DNA of 13,414 nt, taken from contig SKGZ01000290.1 of NCBI GenBank assembly GCA_007117175.1, positions 1 to 13,414 of the forward strand, in the 5' to 3' direction. Of the stretch, positions 1-6,134 are shown piece by piece. Origin of the DNA: Bacteriovoracales bacterium. GTDB taxonomy: Bacteria > Bdellovibrionota > Bacteriovoracia > Bacteriovoracales > Bacteriovoracaceae. Below the pieces are notes generated by a model. The model was given only the letters and a program-made list of their open reading frames with translations. It was not told the origin of the DNA and did not search any database. The translations under genes and the position numbers were made by a program. Each line of letters starts with the position of its first letter. Position 1 is the first letter of the stretch.

Positions 1-162
1 ATGCTGAAGATTGATCTTACTAATAGAGAAGCCTACTTTAAATTAAACAAAAAGATTCAAAAAATTCTAGAACTCAAACTTGACAATGGTATCGAGTTTA
101 ACCTAGCTCCTCAATCAGCTTGTTTTCATGCTTTTAAGTTAGGCTACTATCGAAACCGCTAG
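1..162 (+). CDS. Short open frame at window edge, unrecognised (possibly a gene 3' end)
   Basis: The frame is open from base 1 (which happens to be an ATG) to a TAG at 160-162, giving 53 residues rich in Lys, Leu and Asn and ending in GYYRNR. I do not recognise it. No upstream sequence is visible, so I cannot tell whether base 1 is the true start or the frame is the tail of a longer gene. It has no signal peptide or membrane segment. It points towards the minus-strand decayed block, so it may itself be a remnant. Confidence that it is a real, functional gene is low. Confidence 0.3.
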   Translation: MLKIDLTNREAYFKLNKKIQKILELKLDNGIEFNLAPQSACFHAFKLGYYRNR

Positions 163-302
163 CTTCTAAGCCAATTCTTAAACACAAAAACAAAGAAATA
201 ATTTCAGCTTAATATGATAATACCTGCGGTTCGACCACTATAGATTGTGGGGCACCAAATGAAACTGTTGATTTTACAAATATATGTATTTTTAAGCAAT
301 CG
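163..302. other. Non-coding stretch, nothing recognised
   Basis: This AT-rich stretch lies between the short left-edge frame and the end of the nucleotidyltransferase remnant. I see only very short open frames without ribosome binding sites. A GGTTCGACC motif near 218-226 resembles a tRNA T-loop, but flanking bases do not pair as a T-stem, so no tRNA is called. Confidence 0.4.
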
Positions 303-482
303 CTAACGATTTTTAACGATAAAATTAAAATAATTTAACTCTGAAAGCCAAATAAGCTTTTCTTTTACAGACAAGTCTTGAAAACATGTATCACCATTAA
401 AATCTTCTTTATTCATTTCGTCCAGAGATTTACGAAAGTCTTCTAAATCTTTTTTCTCATTTTTTTCATTTAAAATCTTCTT
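303..482 (-). pseudogene. C-terminal tail of the nucleotidyltransferase gene, cut off by an in-frame TAA
   Basis: Reading past the TAA at 483-485 in the same frame stays open for 59 codons, to a TAG at 303-305. The translation is charged at first (KKILNEKNEKKDLEDF) and ends with LSVKEKLIWLSELNYF. From memory, an 'S/T-x-x-E-R/K-L-x-W-L-x-E-x-x-x-F' tail is common at the C terminus of small nucleotidyltransferase-fold proteins of this kind. This segment therefore looks like the natural end of the upstream gene, separated by one nonsense codon. The only internal ATG (414-416) would give 37 residues and has no evident ribosome binding site, so a separate gene is unlikely. Confidence 0.55.
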
Positions 483-971
483 TTATAGTTCTTTTATATC
501 AGACATGTCTTTATCTCTTATAGGGTTGACTCTAAGTTCTAACTCCACCAATTTACTCTTTGTCAGAACTTTAATCTTCTGTCCTTCAAGATCCATTTCT
601 TCATAATCATTTTTTAATGAATCGTAACTTAAGTCTTTAGAAAGAAAAAAATCAACTTGCCTTATTGGCAACTTGGGATCAATAAAAGTAAAAACCAATG
701 CATTCTTCTCATCACGCATCATTTGAACTTTTGCAGGTTCCAAAAGAGACTCTGCAGGAATAGGAAGTCGAGGTTCAAGCTCTAGCTCTCTCATTGCATT
801 AAGAAAGCGCTTAATATTTTCTTGATCTAAAGCAACTGCCGCATCTAAGCCCATCGTAAGTCTTTCAACTCCCTGAAGAACGACCGCGACTCCTCCAACA
901 ATAATATAATTAACCTTATTAACGTTTAGCACGTTTATTATTTCGAGTAGAAAGTTTTTTCCACTGTTCAT
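483..971 (-). CDS. Nucleotidyltransferase-fold protein (DUF6036/AbiEii-like), probably truncated
   Basis: This 162-residue protein has the hallmarks of the small nucleotidyltransferase-like families found alone or in toxin-antitoxin pairs (AbiEii, DUF6036). They are YIIVGGVAVVLQG at about 22-34, then ERLTMGLDAAV at about 36-46, and a terminal R-D-K-D-x-x-D-I module at about 152-160. In the family the second motif is usually R-x-T-x-D-I-D, whose two acidic residues bind metal. Here it reads L-D-A-A, so the second Asp is missing and catalysis is doubtful. The gene ends early at TAA 483-485, while the same frame continues with a family-like tail. No Shine-Dalgarno precedes the ATG, but a good promoter sits so close that the transcript would be leaderless. 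No partner antitoxin or toxin gene is visible. The fold call is fairly safe; activity and partner are unknown. Confidence 0.7.
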   Translation of the reverse strand: MNSGKNFLLEIINVLNVNKVNYIIVGGVAVVLQGVERLTMGLDAAVALDQENIKRFLNAMRELELEPRLPIPAESLLEPAKVQMMRDEKNALVFTFIDPKLPIRQVDFFLSKDLSYDSLKNDYEEMDLEGQKIKVLTKSKLVELELRVNPIRDKDMSDIKEL

Positions 972-977
972 AGGTGC

Positions 978-1006
978 ATTCTAAATCAAATATGAAAAAA
1001 GCTCAA
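978..1006 (-). promoter_or_regulatory. Sigma-70-type promoter of the nucleotidyltransferase gene (leaderless)
   Basis: On the minus strand, TTGAGC (complement of 1001-1006) and TAGAAT (complement of 978-983) are separated by exactly 17 bases. They match 4/6 and 5/6 of the sigma-70 consensus. A start about seven bases after the -10 box would fall on the A of the ATG at 971. That agrees with the absence of a Shine-Dalgarno and predicts a leaderless mRNA. Transcription itself is inferred. Confidence 0.45.
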
Positions 1007-1226
1007 TCATCGATGCTCTACGATAAGGCAGATCTACCATAAAACAGTCGATACTATAATTCTTGCGGTTTATTCCTCTGAGAGTTAATTGATATCACTA
1101 GAGGACTCAAAGACTCGTGTATTAGATAGGAAGGGATTTAGCAGCTCATCAATTGCCAGCACTTTATTTTTCTTAAAGAGGTCAATGGAGAGGATTCAAA
1201 AAATCCCAGGTTGGTTTGAAGTGATC

Positions 1227-1255
1227 AAAAAAAAGGGGAATGATTTCCATTCCCC
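1227..1255 (-). terminator. Rho-independent terminator after the broken secreted-protein gene
   Basis: On the minus strand an 8-bp perfect stem (GGGGAATG/CATTCCCC, 1235-1255) with a 5-base loop is followed directly by eight T (complement of 1227-1234). It lies 35 bases beyond the last stop of the decayed gene and is a textbook intrinsic terminator. Its intact state suggests the gene decay is recent. Confidence 0.85.
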
Positions 1256-1290
1256 TCAAAACTAATGATTATTTAAAGCTTAAAGAAGAG

Positions 1291-2504
1291 TTACCATCCC
1301 GCACGTATCACTCCCACGACTTCATATTCAACCATGTATCCCAAGAATGACTCTCCAATTAATACTTTTGCATTGGCCAGACTCTCTTCATCTTGAACCA
1401 TAACGTGTAGGTAAAGACAACTAACACCTAAAGGACTCTCTTCAGCGCTATAAAGCATATCACTGACTCCATTGACTCCTTCAGTCTCAATCAAAGGGGT
1501 GCGTATATATTTAACGCCTTTCTTAGCCCATCGCTGTCTTGACATAGACCTGGGTCTACATCTGAGAGTGTTCCAACAGGAGAAGGAAGACTACTACGGA
1601 GTGTTCGTGCTTGTGCAATTGGTGTAAAAATATTTCTTTCAATAGACCAACGTGCATCACATGTGAGCTTAAGAGCTTCGGGGCTTGATCCATCAAACAA
1701 TTCAGCTTGATATTGTTTTTTTCCATTCTCTAGAACAATAGGTTACTTATTGAAAGAAAAAAAGGTTCCTTCTGGTACTGGTGGATATTGAAATGACCCT
1801 TCTGCCACACTATATCGAATTTTGCTCTCTTTTTCTTGAAAGTGGTTTAAATTATAACTAACACGGCTACTGCTATTAGAAATCCTAACCTGAAGACTCG
1901 ATCTTGCATAACTAGAGCCTAAGGCGCGAATACGATAACTAGTCTCAGTAGACTCTGATTGCTTTGTTGGCTGGCAAACAAAGGCTAATTCTGAATCCTT
2001 ATAGTCATCAAAAGTACTTGATTCAACCACAGGAAAGTTTTTTGAAGTTGCTACATAACTTTCAAAAGCTGGTCCCTTTTCGCATAAAGTGCGAGAAGTA
2101 TTGTAATCTCTTGAAAGCGAGACAGCATACTTATCTGATTCTTCAGCATCGGTTTCAAGAGAAATCATGGCATGGGCAGAACCAGGGTTTTCAAGGTCAA
2201 CCAGTGCAAGAATAAGATTTTTATTGGCAAACAAGCCACTTTCAAATTCATCATTGAGTAAACCAAAAACTGAAAGAGTTAACTCTTTATTCTCTACTCT
2301 TTCTTCTCCTGTACGATAATTTGTAAAAGTTGTTTCTGATAAAAGTATTAACTCCGATCCTTCACCCTTTAAAATTTAAAGCTGAGTGCTATTTCTTTCA
2401 AAATAACAGCTTAAAATTGAGGAGGAAGCTTGAGAAAATACTAAACTTGAGTTTAAAAGCAATAAACTCGTGAGGATTTTTTTAAAAGCATTCAAATTGA
2501 GCAT
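1291..2504 (-). pseudogene. Decayed gene for a secreted protein of unknown function (two stops, one frameshift)
   Basis: A single coding frame starts at ATG 2502-2504, with AAGGAG (complement of 2511-2516) six bases upstream. The first residues form a signal peptide: MLNLNAFKK, a hydrophobic core ILTSLLLLNSSLVF, then SQA as a cleavage site. The frame is interrupted by TAA at 2376-2378, continues in phase as ILKGEGSELILL, is stopped again by TAA at 1743-1745, and continues in phase as PIVLENGKKQYQAELFDG to a stop at 1491-1493. A different frame then carries on to TAA 1291-1293, ending VEYEVVGVIRAGW. The total of 1214 bases is one short of a multiple of three, consistent with one net single-base deletion near 1495-1560. 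Surviving open pieces are 2376-2504, 1743-2375, 1491-1742 and 1291-1545. Both nonsense codons could be CAA (Gln) changed to TAA. The repaired product would be about 404 residues, Ser-rich, probably periplasmic or outer-membrane. I do not recognise the family. A programmed recoding event is a much less likely alternative. Confidence 0.75.
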
Positions 2505-2580
2505 ATTTTTCTCCTTGTTTTTAGTTTCCGGTGTTCTTAGCATGAGAAAAAAATGCAATCAAGCTTTAAGAAAAATCTTT

Positions 2581-2598
2581 TGCAGACAAGAGTCTGCA
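2581..2598. repeat. Perfect inverted repeat in the divergent promoter region
   Basis: TGCAGAC (2581-2587), a 4-base spacer AAGA, then GTCTGCA (2592-2598) form a perfect 7-4-7 inverted repeat. It lies between the minus-strand broken secreted-protein gene (start 2504) and selO (start 2684). The position suits a dimeric regulator's operator, or an RNA hairpin if transcribed. No T-run follows the stem on the plus strand, so it does not look like a terminator there. Confidence 0.4.
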
Positions 2599-2683
2599 GT
2601 CTCTCAATAAAAAAAATGAGTCAATCTTTTGTCTATCGAACTTTCATCCAACTCATGCTACATTGACTGCTCAGGAGAAAGTA

Positions 2684-4342
2684 ATGATCTATCAGTTTCA
2701 AAAATTTGTTGAATCCGTTGATTACTCCTATATGAATCATCTCAATTCAGACCCTGAAGCCCGCAAAGATGGAATAGATCATATGCCGCGGCAAGTCTTT
2801 TCCGGTCACTATGTGCCAGTTGCTCCCACTCCACTGAAGAATGCTGAATTGGTCAGTTATAGTCAGAATTTTTTTAAAGAGTTGGGACTGAGTGATGAGT
2901 TAGTCAATGATCCAATTTTTCAGCAAGTCTTCTCAGGCGATCTCTCTGGTGTCTCTAGTCCTATGAAAAAGTTTGGCTGGGCCACTGGCTATGCCCTCTC
3001 CATCTACGGAAGAGAGTACCAGGATCAATGCCCTTTTGGCACAGGCAATGGCTACGGCGATGGCAGGGCCATCTCTGTTTTTGAAGGTCTTTTTCAAGGA
3101 AAACGTTGGGAGATGCAATTAAAAGGAGCTGGACGCACACCCTATTGCAGAGGTGCTGATGGTCGAGCGGTGCTTCGCTCCAGTGTGCGAGAATTCTTAG
3201 CCCAAGAGCATATGCACGCACTGGGGTTAGCCAGCTCTCGCTCACTCTGCCTTTATCGCTCAAGCAGTGAAACAGTGATGAGACCTTGGTACTCAGAAGG
3301 ATCGAACTCCTTTGATCCTGATATCATGATGGATCACCCTATTGCCATCAGCACTCGTGTGGCCAGTTCATTTTTGAGGGTGGGACAATTAGAGCTTTTT
3401 GCACGTCGGGCTCGCAATCAGAGCGATCAAGGCCTGCAAGAATTAAAGATGATTGTCTCTCATTTAATAGAGCGTGAATACCGTGAGGAGATCGATTCTC
3501 AATTGCCTTTTGAAACACAAGTGCTTCTGATGGCCAAGGCGTTTCAAAAAAGGTTAATGAGGCTAGTTGCTAACTGGTTACGGGTTGGATATTGCCAGGG
3601 AAACTTCAATAGTGATAATTGCGCCATGGGTGGCTTTACACTCGATTATGGTCCTTTTGGTTTTTGTGAATTATTTCACCCTGCTTATCAACCCTGGACA
3701 GGAGGGGGAAGACATTTTTCTTTTTTCAATCAACCCAAAGCTGCAGAAATGAATTTTCAAAAATTCTGTGATGCGATCAGTGAACTTTTGCCCCATGAAC
3801 AAGAGCAGCTCCAAGAGATGCGAGAAAAATTTGAATCTGCCATGCAAGCTGAGCTGCAAAAAATATGGTGTAAGAAATTAGGCCTAGTTTCTTTTGACAG
3901 TGATCTTTTTCAAGAACTGATCTTTTTGATGATTGAAACCAAGCTTGACTACAATATTTTCTTTCGAGAGTTATCACATATTCCTAAAGATTTATCTGCT
4001 CTACAGAAAAGTTTTTATCAAAGACCCACAGAAGATCTCAAGAAGAGATGGTCCTACTGGCTGAGTCACTGGCGTAAAATCATCCTCGGCCTAGGAGATC
4101 CATTTGAGATTTCTCAGCAAATGAAAAAGATGAATCCCAAATACACATGGAGAGAATGGCTGATTGTTCCAGCCTATCAAAAAGCAGCTGAGGGGGATTA
4201 CTCCTTGATTAGAGAATTACAAGAAGTACTCGGTCAGCCATATGATGAACAATCTGCAGCAGTAGAGCAAAAATACTATCAACTCACACCTAAAGAATAC
4301 TTACAAGCTGGAGGAATTTCTCATTATAGCTGCTCATCCTAA
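2684..4342 (+). CDS. selO: SelO-family protein adenylyltransferase (YdiU/UPF0061), Cys form
   Basis: SelO is a pseudokinase-fold enzyme that transfers AMP from ATP to Ser, Thr or Tyr of target proteins and is linked to redox stress. ATG 2684 is chosen over an in-frame TTG at 2663 because AGGAG (2673-2677) sits six bases before it; this gives 552 residues. Conserved segments are a Gly-rich YGDGRA at 124-129, WEMQLKGAGRTPY at 142-154 (Lys147 as nucleotide-binding Lys), DGRAVLRSSVREF at 159-171, RVGQLELFARR at 232-242, SDN at 310-312 and DYGPFGF at 321-327. The last two hold the expected catalytic Asp311 and metal-binding Asn312 and Asp321. The usual HGVxNTDN block reads QGNFNSDN, so its His is Gln. 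The protein ends SCSS, with Cys where eukaryotic SELENOO has selenocysteine. It is longer and more divergent than the roughly 480-residue E. coli protein. A DNA alkylation repair gene follows after 27 bases, so co-transcription is likely. Confidence 0.9.
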   Translation: MIYQFQKFVESVDYSYMNHLNSDPEARKDGIDHMPRQVFSGHYVPVAPTPLKNAELVSYSQNFFKELGLSDELVNDPIFQQVFSGDLSGVSSPMKKFGWATGYALSIYGREYQDQCPFGTGNGYGDGRAISVFEGLFQGKRWEMQLKGAGRTPYCRGADGRAVLRSSVREFLAQEHMHALGLASSRSLCLYRSSSETVMRPWYSEGSNSFDPDIMMDHPIAISTRVASSFLRVGQLELFARRARNQSDQGLQELKMIVSHLIEREYREEIDSQLPFETQVLLMAKAFQKRLMRLVANWLRVGYCQGNFNSDNCAMGGFTLDYGPFGFCELFHPAYQPWTGGGRHFSFFNQPKAAEMNFQKFCDAISELLPHEQEQLQEMREKFESAMQAELQKIWCKKLGLVSFDSDLFQELIFLMIETKLDYNIFFRELSHIPKDLSALQKSFYQRPTEDLKKRWSYWLSHWRKIILGLGDPFEISQQMKKMNPKYTWREWLIVPAYQKAAEGDYSLIRELQEVLGQPYDEQSAAVEQKYYQLTPKEYLQAGGISHYSCSS

Positions 4343-4369
4343 TTTTTTACTTTAAACTTAAGCTCAAAT

Positions 4370-5203
4370 ATGAAGACACCTTTTTCTCACCTTAACAATC
4401 AAACAGGAAAGCACAAAGATTGGTATCAAGTTCCCTATCTCAAAATTTTTTGTCGGCAAATTAATCGAAAAGAGCAGCTAATTGATCAAGAAAAATTTAT
4501 AGGAGAGTATCAAAAAAAATATCGCCAACTTGAACTTTCGGATCGCCTGATCCTTATTGCACAGATTTTTGATCAACAGGTGCAAGGTAGTTACCAACAA
4601 AAACTCAAAATCTTAAGCTCTCTTTTTGCAGCTCGATTGCAAACGGAGCAAGGGATGTTTAATGATGGTTTTTATCTGTTTCCTGTCTCAAAGTTTGTTG
4701 AAATTCATGGTGCGCAAGATATTCAGACCAGTCTTGATTTTATTGAAGAACTCACACAGCGATTCACTGGGGAATGGGCCATTCGCACCATCGCCAATGC
4801 TGATGAAAAAATAACACTGAAAAAAATGAAAGTCTGGAGTCGCCATACTAATTTTCATGTTCGCAGACTCGCTTCAGAAGGTCTTAGACCTAAATTACCA
4901 TGGGGAAAGAAAATTAACTGGGTGAATGAAAGTCCTGAAAAAATTATTCCCATTTATACTCGACTTCGTAACGACCAAAGTCAATACGTCAGAAAATCAG
5001 TAGCCAACTCCATGGGAGATATCATTAAGATTAATGCTGAGCTAGCGTTGACAACCTTTGAAAAGTGGTTGACTCAGAAAGTCACAACAGAGAATTTATG
5101 GGTGATCAAGCATGCTATACGCTGGCCGGTGAAACAGAAACATAAAAAATTTTTGCATCTCAAAAAAAGAATTGAAGTTTTAATTTCTAAGAATTTGAAC
5201 TAG
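4370..5203 (+). CDS. DNA alkylation repair protein, AlkC/AlkD-like HEAT-repeat glycosylase
   Basis: This 277-residue, all-helical, basic protein matches what I know of the AlkC/AlkD superfamily, whose HEAT-like repeats bind DNA and whose active members excise alkylated bases such as 3-methyladenine. Diagnostic stretches are TGEWAIRTIA (133-142), NFHVRRLASEGLRPKLPWG (161-179), DQSQYVRKSVANSMGDI (202-218) and WVIKHAIR (244-251). The ASEG-x-RP-x-LPWG block points to the AlkC-type branch. The product acts in the cytoplasm; no signal or membrane segment is seen. It starts 27 bases after the selO stop with no clear Shine-Dalgarno, so it may depend on translation of selO. Its 3' end overlaps the convergent desaturase gene by 24 bases. 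Family membership is fairly sure. Glycosylase activity is not, since many homologues are untested or lack activity. Confidence 0.8.
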   Translation: MKTPFSHLNNQTGKHKDWYQVPYLKIFCRQINRKEQLIDQEKFIGEYQKKYRQLELSDRLILIAQIFDQQVQGSYQQKLKILSSLFAARLQTEQGMFNDGFYLFPVSKFVEIHGAQDIQTSLDFIEELTQRFTGEWAIRTIANADEKITLKKMKVWSRHTNFHVRRLASEGLRPKLPWGKKINWVNESPEKIIPIYTRLRNDQSQYVRKSVANSMGDIIKINAELALTTFEKWLTQKVTTENLWVIKHAIRWPVKQKHKKFLHLKKRIEVLISKNLN

Positions 5204-5923
5204 TCCCAGCTTTTCAGCTATCCAGCAAAGTCCGTAACCAAAATCAAATTCATAAGGGCGACATGAAAACTTCGCTCTAGCTGGAAAAGCATGGTGATTA
5301 TTCTGAAAGCCTTCTCCAAAAACCAGAAAACTCACGAATAGATTATTTTTAGATTGATCATCAGTATCAAAGTTGCGATAGCCAAATCGATGGGCCAAAG
5401 CATTCACCATCCATCCCTGAATGGGATGACTCATAATTCCCAAAAAATAAGCAAAGCCAAAGACCCAATACCCCGAGAAAAAGGATAATAAAAAAGCAAT
5501 GAATGCATGAAGGAAATAAGGTAAGTTGGAAAGAGAGTATCGATTCAGAAAGGAAATCCCAAAAGGTATGTCTTTCACCACTTGACTGAGCTGAGAATCC
5601 TGCATGTTGAGCTTAGTAATGACTTCTCGATAGGAATAATATTGAGCAAGCCAAACCCCCATCACTCCATTTTGCACAGGACTATGGGGATCTTTTTCAG
5701 TATCAGAGTGAAGATGATGCAGACGGTGCATACAGGCCCAGGCCTTGGGTTCTAGTCCTGTCACCCAAGTTCCACTCCAGCTTAACCACTTCATCATAAA
5801 AGGTCTTATTTGGACAGCGTTATGGGTTAGGCCTCGGTGATAAAGCACAGTAATATAGAACATATTGAGCAAATAACCGACAAGAAAAATCAAAATTGCA
5901 ATCACAAGAGTAAACATAATCAA
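5180..5923 (-). CDS. Membrane fatty-acid (acyl-CoA/delta-9 type) desaturase
   Basis: This di-iron membrane desaturase introduces a double bond into acyl chains and would tune membrane fluidity. The 247-residue protein has an N-terminal helix (about 3-25), then histidine boxes HRGLTH (29-34), HRLHH (66-70) and QNNHH (207-211), and hydrophobic stretches near 82-95 and 132-165. EKDPHSP after box two and GEGFQNNHHAFP around box three are characteristic. The first residue of box three is Gln rather than the commoner His, a change I believe occurs in some bacterial subgroups. At 247 residues it is compact. TTG 5923 is taken as start because AGGTGA lies eight bases upstream; ATG 5917, two codons later, is the alternative. 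It overlaps the convergent repair gene by 24 bases and is divergent from the secreted protein gene at 6135. Confidence 0.88.
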   Translation of the reverse strand: MIMFTLVIAILIFLVGYLLNMFYITVLYHRGLTHNAVQIRPFMMKWLSWSGTWVTGLEPKAWACMHRLHHLHSDTEKDPHSPVQNGVMGVWLAQYYSYREVITKLNMQDSQLSQVVKDIPFGISFLNRYSLSNLPYFLHAFIAFLLSFFSGYWVFGFAYFLGIMSHPIQGWMVNALAHRFGYRNFDTDDQSKNNLFVSFLVFGEGFQNNHHAFPARAKFSCRPYEFDFGYGLCWIAEKLGLVQILRN

Positions 5924-6134
5924 TAATTAATTCACCTAAAAACTATAAAAGTCAAGGGACTCAATCATTGTCTTCAAATTGCCGAAAATAAATCTCAACA
6001 AGATCTCAATCAGTGGAGAAGCCACTTTTACCTTTTGAGTCTACAATTACCCCTGTAAATTTTTCATCGTTGATAATGATAAACTTACTTTTGTGCTAGA
6101 TGTACCTCCAAGTCGATAATAAAGGAGGACATAA
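5924..6134. promoter_or_regulatory. Divergent intergenic region with Fur-box-like motif
   Basis: These 211 bases separate the desaturase (minus) from the secreted protein gene (plus), so promoters for both should lie here. I could not pick convincing -35/-10 pairs. The stretch GATAATGATAAACTTACTT (6072-6090) matches 14 of 19 positions of the classical Fur box GATAATGATAATCATTATC by my hand count. The matches are mostly in the left half, so this may simply be AT-rich promoter sequence. The strong Shine-Dalgarno of the plus gene (AAGGAGG, 6122-6128) is at the right end. Confidence 0.35.

Noticed and set aside
205..262. tRNA or tRNA-fragment (GGTTCGACC followed by GGGGCACCA)
   Set aside because: The bases around the T-loop-like motif do not form a T-stem, spacing to the CCA is wrong, and no D or anticodon arm is visible upstream.
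1491..1560. Programmed ribosomal frameshift between the last two frames of the secreted-protein remnant
   Set aside because: There is an A-rich stretch but no convincing slippery heptamer with a following stimulatory structure, and upstream nonsense codons make the gene non-functional anyway.
1964..2215. Plus-strand open frame of 83 codons
   Set aside because: It lies entirely antisense to the secreted-protein remnant, has no ribosome binding site and its composition looks like a shadow frame.
483..2378. Possible reassignment of TAA to a sense codon, because three genes-in-phase are read through TAA
   Set aside because: Intact genes in the same window (selO, metF, metH, photolyase, desaturase) end with TAA exactly where their families end, and the secreted-protein gene also has a frameshift. 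Gene decay explains all of it.
2933..3977. Several minus-strand open frames of 60-100 codons
   Set aside because: All are antisense to the conserved selO coding sequence.
4343..4369. Terminator or promoter between selO and the AlkC-like gene
   Set aside because: No stem-loop is visible in the 27 bases and no -35/-10 pair fits; read as an operon junction.
6012..6027. Short hairpin AGTGG-AGAAG-CCACT in the divergent intergenic region
   Set aside because: A 5-bp stem is short enough to occur by chance, and there is no T-run suited to termination of a known gene.
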